From: Hypericibacter sp963696655
Lineage (GTDB): Bacteria > Pseudomonadota > Alphaproteobacteria > Dongiales > Dongiaceae
DNA length: 18,367 nt
Assembly: GCA_963696655.1 (NCBI GenBank)
Contig: CAVOLB010000020.1
Location: forward strand, 1-18,367
Direction of reading: 5' to 3'
The notes under the pieces are model-generated. The model had not been told where the DNA came from, did no database searches, and was given only the letters and a program-made list of their open reading frames with translations. Position numbers and translations under genes: made by a program. How positions within the stretch are numbered: position 1 is the first letter of the stretch; every line of letters begins with the position of its first letter. This document shows positions 8,336 through 15,494 of the stretch, piece after piece.

Positions 8336-8848
8336 CCGTCGCATATCACGCAGAGGTCGTTCAAATCCTGTGTCGGCGCTGTGTTCGCGCGGGTTTGCCG
8401 CACCGCAGATCGCTCTGCGTGCCGCCAAACCTCACTTGTCCCGAAATTGAAAGAGACCAGTGCCGGCTCCCGAGGAGCCGATCGCTCAACCACGCGTCGC
8501 GCCGCGGTCGGTTCTGATCTTCCTTTCTTGGCTCGCCTTGTCAGCGCCCTAACGGGCAGAGTTACGCCTGTAATTCAGGTAATTTGAGGGCGTATTCATG
8601 CGTAATTATCGCAATTCAAATCTGCGATCAACGCACATCCCGACGCACCGTGCGATTTCTGTGGCGCAGGCATGAGAAGCGTTTCCGCGCGACATAGAGC
8701 CATGTCGTCGGCGGGCAAAACCGGTGTCGGTTACGGTTCTGTAATCGGATCGGATGGCGCTGCGACGAACCGCCGCGTGGTTGGCGATCAAGCGGGGGCG
8801 GTCAAGTCGGGGGTCGCCAGGCTGGGGTGGACCCGATCGGGACGGCGG

Positions 8849-10414
8849 CTACCAGCGCTTGCAGGCGGCCCGCATGTCCGCCGGCGCCAGCCGGATCGGG
8901 AAACGATCCCTGATCGCGGCGTCGGTCCCGGCGTCTAGATAGTTCGGATAATGCGACCCCAGGATCTCATGGACCCGCTCATGGGCGGCCTCGAGCACGT
9001 CCCGGCCGCCGGCTTCGGCCCAGACCGACGCCGATTTCCGGTCGGCGATCTCGGGATAGAGATATTCGGTCTGCATCAGCTCCAGGGTCTGGTCGGATCC
9101 CAGGAAATGGCCCTGGCCGTCGACGGCCTGGCGGATGGCATCGAGCGAGAGGGTCTCGTCGTTAACCTCGATGCCGCGGAGGCTGCGCTGGACCATCCCC
9201 AGCATGTCGTTGTCGATGACCATGGCCTCGAAGGAGCAGCCCATCAGGCTGGCCAGCATCCCGGCGCATTCGCAGACATAATTGCCGCCGGCGAGGGCCG
9301 CCATGGCGACGGAGACGCCCTTCTCGAAGCCCGCCTGGTTGTCCGGCAGCTTGGAATCGGTCATGCCGGCCCCGACCGAAGCCGGCAGGTCGTAATAGCG
9401 GGCGATCTGCATGGCGGCGGCGCTCAAGATCGCCTCCTCGCCGCCGCCGCCGGTGAAGGAGCCCGTCCGCAGATCCGAGACGAAGGGCCAGATGCCGAAG
9501 GTGGTCGGATGACCCGGCCGCACCAGATTGACCACCATCACGGTCGCCAGCGTCTCGGCGACGGTCTGGACCAGCGTACCAGCCAGCGCCGCCGGCGCGG
9601 TCGCGCCGGCTTGCGCGGCAATGGCGACGTCGCCGATCAGCCCCAGCCGCGTGGTCTCCATCAGGACGGCGGTCGAATCCTCGGCGAAACGCAAGGGCGA
9701 GACGATCGGGCAGCAGCCCACGACCGCGAACGGCCGCTTGACGAACCGGCCTTCGCCGCCCATCGCCATGTCGAACAGCTGGACGATCGGCGCCACATGC
9801 TCGGCCTGGCCGATGCTGATGCCGAAGGTCTTGGCGGTTCCCGACAGGCAGGCATAGGCGATGCTGGCCGCATGGGCGAGCGGATCGGCGATCTCGGTCG
9901 CCACGATGGTCTGGCCGAACTGATGGATATGCTCGAGCCGGTCGACCAGGCGCGCGAAGTCGTAGAGATCCACCAGAGTCGACGGGCGGAAGCGGCGCTG
10001 CTCGAGATCGAGAACGGTAACGGCTTCGCCGGCCGTGGTGAAATGGACGCGCTGGCCGCCGACATGGACGTCGTAGCGGGAGTCCGTGCGGCCATGCACC
10101 CAGAACTCGCGGGCCGCCTTGGCGATCACATCCTCGACCAGCATGCGGGGAAACAGAAGGCGTCCGCTCGGATCGAGCTTGCAACCCCGCTCGAGCGCCA
10201 GCGACTGCAGTGCCGGCGGCGCATCCGCGACGCCGATCTCGGCCAGGACCGACAAGGCTGCCGCGTGAATACGCTCGACATCGCGGTCGGACAGGGGGCG
10301 GTACTGGCCGCCCATGAGGCCGGGCCGGACGACGCGGCTGGAATCGGCGGTCTGGCGCGCCGCGATCCGCGCATCGCGGCCGCCCGAACGGCGTGAAGGA
10401 CGTTCGTTCATCAT
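8849..10414 (-). CDS. MttB-family methyltransferase lacking pyrrolysine
   Basis: A 521-residue protein from ATG 10414 (MMNERPSRR) belonging to the trimethylamine methyltransferase (MttB) family. Recognisable parts are RPLSDRDVERIHAAALSVLAEIGV near the N-terminus, YDVHVGGQRVHFTTAG, a TIM-barrel-like core with GCCPIVSPLRFAEDS and CECAGMLASLMGCS, and a C-terminal HERVHEILGSHYPNYLD. The frame is continuous with no internal amber codon, so it belongs to the non-pyrrolysine branch. That branch includes the glycine betaine:corrinoid methyltransferase MtgB, and members demethylate quaternary amines onto a corrinoid protein. No corrinoid protein or activating gene is adjacent, so the substrate is unknown. 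GGGGG lies upstream of the ATG. Longer starts (10432, 10516) run into an upstream terminator hairpin and are unlikely. Confidence 0.85.
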   Translation of the reverse strand: MMNERPSRRSGGRDARIAARQTADSSRVVRPGLMGGQYRPLSDRDVERIHAAALSVLAEIGVADAPPALQSLALERGCKLDPSGRLLFPRMLVEDVIAKAAREFWVHGRTDSRYDVHVGGQRVHFTTAGEAVTVLDLEQRRFRPSTLVDLYDFARLVDRLEHIHQFGQTIVATEIADPLAHAASIAYACLSGTAKTFGISIGQAEHVAPIVQLFDMAMGGEGRFVKRPFAVVGCCPIVSPLRFAEDSTAVLMETTRLGLIGDVAIAAQAGATAPAALAGTLVQTVAETLATVMVVNLVRPGHPTTFGIWPFVSDLRTGSFTGGGGEEAILSAAAMQIARYYDLPASVGAGMTDSKLPDNQAGFEKGVSVAMAALAGGNYVCECAGMLASLMGCSFEAMVIDNDMLGMVQRSLRGIEVNDETLSLDAIRQAVDGQGHFLGSDQTLELMQTEYLYPEIADRKSASVWAEAGGRDVLEAAHERVHEILGSHYPNYLDAGTDAAIRDRFPIRLAPADMRAACKRW

Positions 10415-10505
10415 AGGCCCCCGTCCCGACATGAATTCGACGGCCGCATGATAAACCGGTGCCGCGTCGCCGTAAAACCCGATCCGCCGGATCGTTCGAC
10501 GGCAA

Positions 10506-10528
10506 ACAAGCCGCACAAGGCGGCTTGT
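10506..10528 (-). terminator. Rho-independent terminator after the DUF2231 gene
   Basis: ACAAGCCGC (10506-10514) and GCGGCTTGT (10520-10528) form a perfect 9-bp stem with a 5-base loop. On the minus strand the stem is followed by TTGCCG, giving a short U-rich end GCUUGUUUG. It lies 39 bases past the stop of the DUF2231 gene and before the MttB-family gene, separating the two transcripts. Confidence 0.6.
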
Positions 10529-10566
10529 CGCATAGGCTCAAAAGGGCGGATAGAGCTCGCGGCGGA

Positions 10567-11025
10567 TCACGCCGCCGGCTTGATATTCACGCCCAGATCA
10601 TAAACCAACTGCCCGCCGAAATAGGCCGTGACCACAACGAGAAAGACGGCCACCAGGCTCATCGCGGTCGCCAGCATGGCGCCGCTGCCCTTGCGGTCGA
10701 GATTGCGGCGCCACATGAACAGCCTTGCGATGGCGACCACCGCGAGAACGATGGCGGTGGTGGTGCCCCAACTCTCATGCGCCTCGAGCTGGGCGTCGGT
10801 GAACCCGCGGGTCATGGCGATGTCCAGCGCCATATCGCCGAAGAAATAGGCAGCGATCGCGGTGATGCCGGCGCCCGCGATCATGGCGGTGCCGACATGG
10901 CGCGACAGAGGCATCTCGCCATGGGGCCGCGCCAAGGTTACGGACCACAGATCAAAAAGCGCAGCCGTGATGACCAGCACGATGGGGAAGTGGACGATCA
11001 TGGGGTGGATATGCTCGATCGGCAT
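10567..11025 (-). CDS. DUF2231 membrane protein
   Basis: A 152-residue, four-helix membrane protein. The N-terminal MPIEHIHPMIVHFPIVLVI is the hallmark of DUF2231, with His residues just before and within the first helix. Further hydrophobic stretches are TAMIAGAGITAIAAYFFGDMAL, TTAIVLAVVAIARLFMW and ATAMSLVAVFLVVVTAYFGGQLV. The conserved His residues suggest haem or metal binding, but the function is not established. ATG 11025 is chosen because the family motif begins there. No strong ribosome site is visible. It stands alone on the minus strand between the acyl-CoA dehydrogenase and MttB-family genes, with its own terminator. Confidence 0.8.
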   Translation of the reverse strand: MPIEHIHPMIVHFPIVLVITAALFDLWSVTLARPHGEMPLSRHVGTAMIAGAGITAIAAYFFGDMALDIAMTRGFTDAQLEAHESWGTTTAIVLAVVAIARLFMWRRNLDRKGSGAMLATAMSLVAVFLVVVTAYFGGQLVYDLGVNIKPAA

Positions 11026-11249
11026 GGCGGTGTTTCGATCCCTCGGTTGTTCGGCCTGTGACTTCGGGGCGATTCGCGGGGCGCCCGACAGGCTCTTCGG
11101 GTTCCCGCAAGGGGACATCCCATCCGAGAAGCCTGTCATGACACTTTCAGCCCGCCGCGACGGGACGCCGCAGTGCGCGATGCGCTGGCTGAGGCCCGGG
11201 ATCTCCCGACTGACTTCTCTGGCCCTGTCGGTCGAACGATTTGGAGGGC

Positions 11250-12419
11250 TCAGACCCAGCCCGAATAGACCTCGATGCCGCGCTTCCTGATCTGTCCGGC
11301 GACCACAAGACGCTGGATCTCGGAGGTGCCTTCCCAGATGCGATCCACGCGGATGTCGCGATAGAGCCGCTCGAGCGGGCTCTCGCGCATATAGCCGCGC
11401 CCGCCCAGGATCTGCAGCGCCTTGTCGATGACCCGGCCGGCCATCTCGGAGCAATAGAGCTTGAGGGCACTGGCGCGGCCATGGATCAGCTTGCGGTCGA
11501 TCTTGCGATCGATCTCCCAGGCGACGCGATAGAGCATCGATTTTGCGGCGAAGATCTCGACCGCCATGTCGGCCAGCATGAACTCGATGGCCTGGAAATC
11601 GCGGATCGGCTTGCCGAACTGGACCCGGTTCGTGGCGTAGTCGTTGGCGATCTCGGCGGCGCGGATTGCCGCCCCCAGCGCGTGCGACGCGATCTGCAGC
11701 CGCGCCTCGACGAACCAGTCCTTGGTCAGCTCGAGACCCTGGCCGACCTCGCCCAGCATGCGATCGGCCGGAACTTCGACATTCTCGAACCGCAGCTCGG
11801 CGTGATCGAAGGCGAAGTTGTGCATGAATTTCGGCGAGCGCAGATGAGTCATGCCCTTGGCCGGCTTGTCGACCAGGAACAGGGTCGGCTTGTTCGGGTC
11901 GTTGTCGACATGGGCATGGACGATGATGAAGTCCGAGGCATTGTAGGAAGTGACGAACCACTTCTCCCCGTTGAGCAGCCAGCGGTCGCCCTTGCGCACC
12001 GCGCTGGTCTCGACCTGGCGAGGATCGGAACCCGCATTGGGCTCGGTGATGGCGAAGCAGCCACGCCGCTCGCCATGGCAGGAGGGCTGGAGATAGTCCC
12101 GCTTCTGCGCGGCGGTGCCGAATTTCAGACTGACCGGCGGCCGCCAGACGCAGCTCCAGAGGCCGTTGGTGACGCGGCCGAGCTGCTCCTCGATCACGGT
12201 CTGCTCGACCATGGTGAGGCCCAGCCCGCCATTCTCTTTGCTGTGATTGATACCGGCGAGGCCCCAGTCGCGCACCGCCTGGCGGATGGCGGCGCGGCGC
12301 TCCATGGGCACTTCTCCATGTTCGTCCGCGATCAGCTCCAGCGGCACCAAGACCTGATCGCAGAAGTTCCGACCCTTTGCAGCAAGTTCCTTCTCGCGAA
12401 CCGACAGTTCGAGATCCAT
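11250..12419 (-). CDS. Acyl-CoA dehydrogenase family protein
   Basis: A 389-residue FAD-dependent dehydrogenase of normal family length. The order is an N-terminal helical domain (MDLELSVREKEL), the beta-domain signature CFAITEPNAGSD with NGEKWFVTS, and the C-terminal helices with IDKALQILGGRGYMRE and RIWEGTSEIQR. Glu363 within WEGTSEIQR is where the medium-chain enzymes place the catalytic base. It should desaturate an acyl-CoA at the alpha-beta bond and pass electrons to ETF. Chain length or branching of the substrate cannot be told. GAGGG just before ATG 12419 supports this start over a longer frame. No beta-oxidation partner is adjacent. Confidence 0.9.
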   Translation of the reverse strand: MDLELSVREKELAAKGRNFCDQVLVPLELIADEHGEVPMERRAAIRQAVRDWGLAGINHSKENGGLGLTMVEQTVIEEQLGRVTNGLWSCVWRPPVSLKFGTAAQKRDYLQPSCHGERRGCFAITEPNAGSDPRQVETSAVRKGDRWLLNGEKWFVTSYNASDFIIVHAHVDNDPNKPTLFLVDKPAKGMTHLRSPKFMHNFAFDHAELRFENVEVPADRMLGEVGQGLELTKDWFVEARLQIASHALGAAIRAAEIANDYATNRVQFGKPIRDFQAIEFMLADMAVEIFAAKSMLYRVAWEIDRKIDRKLIHGRASALKLYCSEMAGRVIDKALQILGGRGYMRESPLERLYRDIRVDRIWEGTSEIQRLVVAGQIRKRGIEVYSGWV

Positions 12420-12600
12420 ATCCCTCGCTCCCAAGCACCCCGACAATGGGTTCTTGAATAGCGTATCGGGGCGCGGCGGGCGACGGATTTCGCCACCTAT
12501 GCCGTGTAAGGAGCAGAGGGTTGGTCAGGTCCGACCCAATCCGAAACCCGGGTTCATGAGACCCGTTCCGGCCCCCCCTTTGGCTTGGAGTGCGACTTCG

Positions 12601-12831
12601 ATGAGAAACTGGTTGCGCGTTCTGCGGGTTGGAGCGCCGCTGCTGCTGGCGGCGGTCATCCTGAGCGGCTGCGTCGCGGGCCCCTATCCGCGACCCTACT
12701 ATTACTATCACCCCTACTACTATGGCTATAACGACTATCACGGTTATGACGGCTATGACGGTTATCACGGCTATCACGGCTCTGACGGCTATCACGGCTC
12801 TGGCGGCGATCACGGTTCCGGGCACCGTTGA
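12601..12831 (+). CDS. Small Tyr/Gly/His-rich repeat lipoprotein
   Basis: A 76-residue predicted lipoprotein. Residues 1-24 form a type II signal peptide (MRNWLRVLRVGAPLLLAAVILSGC) with lipobox LSGC, so Cys24 would be lipidated. The mature part is almost entirely low complexity: PYPRPYYYYHPYYYGY, then about eight copies of a Gly-(Tyr/Ser)-(Asp/His) tripeptide. GGAG about 12 bases before ATG 12601 is a plausible ribosome site. I do not recognise a function. His and Asp spacing could bind metal and Tyr-rich tails can associate with the envelope, but this is speculation. It is divergent from the acyl-CoA dehydrogenase gene and convergent with the PRC-barrel gene. Confidence 0.65.
   Translation: MRNWLRVLRVGAPLLLAAVILSGCVAGPYPRPYYYYHPYYYGYNDYHGYDGYDGYHGYHGSDGYHGSGGDHGSGHR
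12724..12819 (+). repeat. Imperfect 9-bp tandem repeat inside the lipoprotein gene
   Basis: Units resembling GGCTATCAC or GGCTATGAC recur about eight times, coding Gly-Tyr/Ser-Asp/His. Units are nine bases, so gain or loss by slippage would keep the frame. Confidence 0.7.
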
Positions 12832-12845
12832 ATTCCGGGCACCGT
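12816..12845 (+). repeat. Pair of 13-bp direct repeats over the lipoprotein stop codon
   Basis: TTCCGGGCACCGT occurs at 12816-12828 and again at 12833-12845. The first copy is coding and the TGA at 12829-12831 lies between them. It looks like a small local duplication. Confidence 0.7.
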
Positions 12846-12888
12846 CGATCGGTCGGCGCGTCCTGCCGATGACGATCCGAAAACGCAA

Positions 12889-12940
12889 AGAAGGGAGGCT
12901 GGTTGCGGCCAAATGATCGCCGCTGCCAACGCTCCCTTCT
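12889..12940 (-). terminator. Terminator of the PRC-barrel gene
   Basis: AGAAGGGAG (12889-12897) pairs perfectly with CTCCCTTCT (12932-12940). The 34-base interior can fold further (GTTG/CAAC and CGGC/GCCG). On the minus strand the stem is followed by TTGCGTTTT, a U-rich end, 32 bases past the PRC-barrel stop. It lies between convergent genes, but the + side has no T-run, so the signal favours the minus transcript. Confidence 0.55.
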
Positions 12941-12971
12941 CGCTTCGACGAGAGTTTCCGGCTTCCGGGGT

Positions 12972-13409
12972 CTACTTGGTATGCCAGACGCCCCCGTCGG
13001 AAGTGTACTCAGGCAGCGCCTTGAGCTGATCCTCGGTCAGGCTGGTCTTGGCCTTGATCGTGTCGGCATCGCGGAAGAACTGAATCTGGTTCCACGCGAT
13101 CGCGACGTTGCGACCGGCCATACCCATCACGCCACCGACGGTGACGATCGCCGTGTTGACGGTGTTGTCGTTGCCGATCAGCACGTCCTTGATCTCGGCG
13201 ACCTTCTCGTCGTTGGCATTGCGGATATCCACGCCGACGAGCTGCTTGACGCCGACCTCGCCCGTCGCCGGCACCTGCGCCGAGCTGGTCTGGGTGGTGG
13301 TGTCCGACGGCGGTGTCGGAACCGTCGTCGTGGTGGTGTCGTCCGCCCACACGACGCTGCTCCCAAGGAGCATGGCGCCGCTCGCGAGCAGGAGTGAAAC
13401 TCGGTTCAT
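12972..13409 (-). CDS. Exported PRC-barrel domain protein
   Basis: A 145-residue protein with a Sec signal peptide (MNRVSLLLASGAMLLGSSVVWA, cut before DD). A Thr/Pro/Ser-rich linker (about 23-48) leads into one PRC-barrel-like domain (about 50-130: GVKQLVGVDIRNANDEKVAEI, DVLIGNDNTVNTAIVTVGG, NVAIAWNQIQFF). It ends with LTEDQLKALPEY. Exported proteins of this kind are frequent in alphaproteobacterial stress regulons. The ligand and role are unknown. GGAGG six bases before ATG 13409 fixes the start. A perfect EcfG-type promoter lies about 100 bases upstream, and a terminator follows the gene. Confidence 0.82.
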   Translation of the reverse strand: MNRVSLLLASGAMLLGSSVVWADDTTTTTVPTPPSDTTTQTSSAQVPATGEVGVKQLVGVDIRNANDEKVAEIKDVLIGNDNTVNTAIVTVGGVMGMAGRNVAIAWNQIQFFRDADTIKAKTSLTEDQLKALPEYTSDGGVWHTK

Positions 13410-13509
13410 ATCAGCCTCCAAACATTGTTCCCACATCGGTGATCCGCATCGCGTGCGGTGACGCCGCAACAGAGGCCAAGGCGATCTGCCGTTGCGACGA
13501 TAGGGGGAA

Positions 13510-13534
13510 AACGGGAGCCGGTTGGCTTGGTTCC
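13510..13534 (-). promoter_or_regulatory. EcfG (general stress) promoter for the PRC-barrel gene
   Basis: On the minus strand GGAAC (13534-13530) is followed after exactly 16 bases by CGTT (13513-13510). This is a full match to the alphaproteobacterial EcfG consensus GGAAC-N16/17-CGTT. A start near 13503 would give a leader of about 95 bases to the ATG at 13409. Confidence 0.8.
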
Positions 13535-13613
13535 TGCGCCGCACCCGACCGAGGTTCGAAGGGCTCGAGGTCACACGGATGCCACATGCCGATGGGGCAA
13601 TGACCCTTCGGCG

Positions 13614-13639
13614 GGAACCCAGGCGAATGGGATTGCGTT
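13614..13639 (+). promoter_or_regulatory. EcfG (general stress) promoter for the CsbD gene
   Basis: GGAAC (13614-13618) and CGTT (13636-13639) are separated by 17 bases, a full match to the EcfG consensus. The transcript would begin near 13646, about 42 bases before the CsbD ATG. It is divergent from the PRC-barrel promoter, with 79 bases between the two elements. Confidence 0.82.
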
Positions 13640-13687
13640 CTTGGGGCAGCGGTCGATTGCAGCGCCGCACAACCAAAGGAGTTGTCC

Positions 13688-13888
13688 ATGAATTGGGACA
13701 CCATCGCAGGAAATTGGAAGCAGGCCACCGGCAAGCTCAAGGAAGAGTGGGGCGATCTCACCGACGACGATCTGACGCGGATCGCGGGCAGGCGCGACCA
13801 GCTCGTGGGCCGGATCCAGGAGCGTTACGGCATCGCCAAAGACGAGGCCGAGCGCCAGGTGAAGGACTGGGAGCGCCGCTACCACTGA
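13688..13888 (+). CDS. CsbD family stress protein
   Basis: A 66-residue hydrophilic, helix-rich protein with the CsbD pattern MNWDTIAGNWKQATGKLKEEWG and LTDDDLTRIAGRRDQLVGRIQERYG, ending in AERQVKDWERRY. CsbD/YjbJ proteins are abundant general-stress proteins of unknown mechanism. AAAGGAG about seven bases before ATG 13688 is a strong ribosome site. The perfect EcfG promoter directly upstream agrees with known control of csbD genes by the general stress sigma factor in this class. A small DUF3309 gene follows after 108 bases, possibly on the same transcript. Confidence 0.93.
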   Translation: MNWDTIAGNWKQATGKLKEEWGDLTDDDLTRIAGRRDQLVGRIQERYGIAKDEAERQVKDWERRYH

Positions 13889-13996
13889 CGGGTGCCTCGC
13901 TCGGGCGGCGCGGATGCGAGCCCGGCGTTGCCCGAGATTCCCGATCGATCAACGGCTTTGTTCATTGCCGTTCCTCTTTCATGAGGGAGAATCCCC

Positions 13997-14152
13997 ATGC
14001 TTGGCACAATTCTTCTGATCATTCTCGTGCTGTTGCTGATTGGCGGCTTGCCGGCCTGGCCCTACAGCCGCGAATGGGGCTACTACCCCACCGGCATCTT
14101 CTCGGTCGTGCTGGTGGTTATCGTGGTTCTGCTGCTGATGGGTCGCATCTAG
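13997..14152 (+). CDS. DUF3309 small membrane protein
   Basis: A 51-residue peptide (MLGTILLIILVLLLIGGLPAW, then PYSREWGYYPTG, then a second hydrophobic run ending LLLMGRI). This is the classic DUF3309 plan of two helices around a conserved W-P-x-S-x-x-W-G-Y-x-P-x-G loop. AGGGAG eight bases before ATG 13997 is a good ribosome site. Function is unknown. Family members are common in proteobacteria and often lie beside stress genes, as here after csbD. Confidence 0.88.
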   Translation: MLGTILLIILVLLLIGGLPAWPYSREWGYYPTGIFSVVLVVIVVLLLMGRI

Positions 14153-14165
14153 CGGCAGACACCGC

Positions 14166-14181
14166 CGCCGGCTTGCCGGCG
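14166..14181 (+). terminator. Possible hairpin terminator after DUF3309
   Basis: CGCCGG-CTTG-CCGGCG is a perfect 6-bp stem with a 4-base loop, 14 bases past the DUF3309 stop. There is no T-run after it. A second imperfect hairpin (GAGAAGGC with GCCTCTC, 14226-14253) lies further into this convergent gap and might serve the opposite strand. Confidence 0.35.
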
Positions 14182-14280
14182 ACAGGGTCGGTTCCAAAAC
14201 TTCCAGCCCGCTGGGGTTTGGCCATGAGAAGGCCGGGCGCCGGCGAGCCTCTCTATGTCGCGATTTGCCGCGGGAAGCGG

Positions 14281-14706
14281 CTACTCGGCGTCTCGGCCGC
14301 GAGATGCGCCGGCGATGATGCCGACGGCCAGCGCGCCGGCGAGGTTCCAGAGCGGATCCTTCGAAGCGTCCGCCTCGCCCGCAGCCGACGCCTTCCTCTT
14401 CGCGGATTTGGGATCCGGAAGGCGCAGCAGCTGAGTCCAGGCGAAATAGCCGGCGCCCGCGGCAAGGACGACGGCGCCCGCGGCCGTGATCAGCAGCGCA
14501 TTGGCACGCCCCAGATGCAGCTCGATCAGGAACACCGAGAGTTCGCCGAGGATCAGGACGGCAGTCCCGCCCAGCGCAACCGCCAGGACAAGGCCGATGG
14601 CGGCCAGTGCCAGTGCCTTCTTTGCCCGACGCTTGGCCGCCTCGGCGCGCTCGAGGACGGCCACGCCAAGCAGCAGCCGGAGCAGGCCGGCATCGAGATT
14701 CGTCAT
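14281..14706 (-). CDS. YqjE/holin-III-like membrane protein
   Basis: A 141-residue protein with two long hydrophobic segments in the middle (ALALAAIGLVLAVALGGTAVLI and NALLITAAGAVVLAAGAGYFAW). These are preceded by a basic helix (ERAEAAKRRAKKA), and a third weaker segment near the C-terminus is WNLAGALAVGIIAGASRG. Size, topology and position directly after a DUF883 gene match the YqjE (DUF1469) partner in yqjD-yqjE-type stress operons, although sequence conservation in this family is loose. ATG 14706 is three bases after the DUF883 stop. It is probably the last gene of the DUF3185-DUF883 transcript. Confidence 0.65.
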   Translation of the reverse strand: MTNLDAGLLRLLLGVAVLERAEAAKRRAKKALALAAIGLVLAVALGGTAVLILGELSVFLIELHLGRANALLITAAGAVVLAAGAGYFAWTQLLRLPDPKSAKRKASAAGEADASKDPLWNLAGALAVGIIAGASRGRDAE

Positions 14707-14709
14707 GGG

Positions 14710-15024
14710 TTACCGCCGATCCAGCGTGCGGCCGATGACGATCCCGATCGCCAGCGCGATGGCGAGAGAGCTGTAGGGATGCTCGTTGACAGCGCTGGTC
14801 AGCAGCTTCGTGGCGCGCTCGCCCTCGCCCTTGAGATCCTCGAAGATATCCTCGGCCTTGCGGCCGATATTGCCGGCGGCCCGCGCCGCCTGGTCCTTCA
14901 TGGCGGCGCCGGCATCGCTCTTGAGGTTGCCGATCGCCTCCATGACGCTTTTGAGGTCCGCCCGCAGTTGATCCAGATCCTCGCGTACGGTGTTCATCGT
15001 GGCGTCGTCGGCATTCGCTTTCAT
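14710..15024 (-). CDS. DUF883 (YqjD/ElaB-type) membrane-anchored protein
   Basis: A 104-residue protein. A long amphipathic, probably coiled helix (about 10-75, including REDLDQLRADLKSVMEAIGNL and AAGNIGRKAEDIFEDLKGEGE) leads to one C-terminal transmembrane helix (SLAIALAIGIVIGRTLDRR) with the small-residue pattern and arginine tail of the family. In E. coli YqjD and ElaB are stationary-phase inner-membrane proteins that bind ribosomes. Transfer of that role here is inference. AAGGA nine bases before ATG 15024 supports the start. It is the middle gene of a three-gene unit. Confidence 0.88.
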   Translation of the reverse strand: MKANADDATMNTVREDLDQLRADLKSVMEAIGNLKSDAGAAMKDQAARAAGNIGRKAEDIFEDLKGEGERATKLLTSAVNEHPYSSLAIALAIGIVIGRTLDRR

Positions 15025-15067
15025 GGGATTCGGTCCTTCAGCTGAAGAGAGGTCATGCGGGCGGCGG

Positions 15068-15274
15068 TCAGCGCCGGCTGGGCAGCGCCATGGAGGCGCC
15101 GGCGATCATGGCACCAAGGCCTCCCACGATATACCAGAGCGTGTGGTTGCTGTAGCTGCCGGTCAAGGCTTCGCTGGCCTGCGCCAGCGGCGCATCGGAC
15201 GCATTCAATCCACAAAAGAGAAAGACGGAGCCGGCAACCCCGATGGCAATCCCCAAGGCGCGAAACGGGGTCAT
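15068..15274 (-). CDS. DUF3185 small membrane protein
   Basis: A 68-residue protein with two hydrophobic helices (ALGIAIGVAGSVFLFCGLNAS and WYIVGGLGAMIAGASMAL) and the DUF3185 signature of GLNASDAP after helix 1 and TGSYSNHTLWY before helix 2. Function is unknown. GAGGG six bases before ATG 15274 fixes the start, and a longer frame to 15298 lacks a ribosome site. It is the first gene after a perfect EcfG promoter and lies 43 bases upstream of DUF883. Confidence 0.85.
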   Translation of the reverse strand: MTPFRALGIAIGVAGSVFLFCGLNASDAPLAQASEALTGSYSNHTLWYIVGGLGAMIAGASMALPSRR

Positions 15275-15351
15275 AACGGCCCTCGGCTTCCGGTTCAAAT
15301 GGCTTGATGAGCAATATCAGGCCGTTGCCAGTCGGCAAGACCCAACCGAGA

Positions 15352-15376
15352 AACGCAATGGCTTGCCATCGGTTCC
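15352..15376 (-). promoter_or_regulatory. EcfG (general stress) promoter for the DUF3185-DUF883-YqjE operon
   Basis: On the minus strand GGAAC (15376-15372) and CGTT (15355-15352) are exactly 16 bases apart, a full consensus match. Transcription from about 15345 would give a leader of about 70 bases to the DUF3185 ATG. Confidence 0.8.
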
Positions 15377-15494
15377 CCTATTCCTGGCCCGTGAGGGCGT
15401 CTGTCAGACCTCGGAATGGGACGGGAAGGCGGTCCATACCTGGGCCCGCCGCCGCGACTTCGAGAACATACCCGCCGCGGCGACGCCTGGCCGC

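Larger units (their letters stand above)
8282..8848. other. Long intergenic region upstream of ndvB, no gene seen
   Basis: This 567-base stretch lies between the ndvB start and the 3' end of the MttB-family gene. No open frame in it has convincing family features or codon bias. A pocket at 8561-8625 is clearly more AT-rich than its surroundings. It contains a small hairpin CCTG-TAATT-CAGG at 8567-8579, flanked by TACGCC and GGCGTA. It also holds a possible minus-strand sigma-70-like pair, TTGATC (8630-8625) and GATAAT (8609-8604), although their 15-base spacing is short. It may hold a distal ndvB promoter and regulator sites. Confidence 0.5.

Noticed and set aside
8606..8851. Read-through of the TAG stop of the MttB-family gene, as a pyrrolysine codon
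   Set aside because: Pyrrolysine in MttB is internal, not terminal. Homologues end near this point, and the extension has no family features.
12545..12569. GGAAC-N16-GGTT on the minus strand upstream of the acyl-CoA dehydrogenase
   Set aside because: The -10 has one mismatch, the distance to the gene is about 125 bases, and there is no reason to expect stress control of this enzyme.
13951..13974. Possible minus-strand EcfG promoter GGAAC-N15-CGTT in the csbD-DUF3309 gap
   Set aside because: The spacer is 15 bases rather than 16-17, and no minus-strand gene lies downstream; it points into csbD antisense.
13522..15045. A 507-codon plus-strand frame spanning csbD to DUF883
   Set aside because: It crosses csbD and DUF3309 in the wrong frame and runs antisense to the YqjE-like and DUF883 genes; no domain is recognisable.
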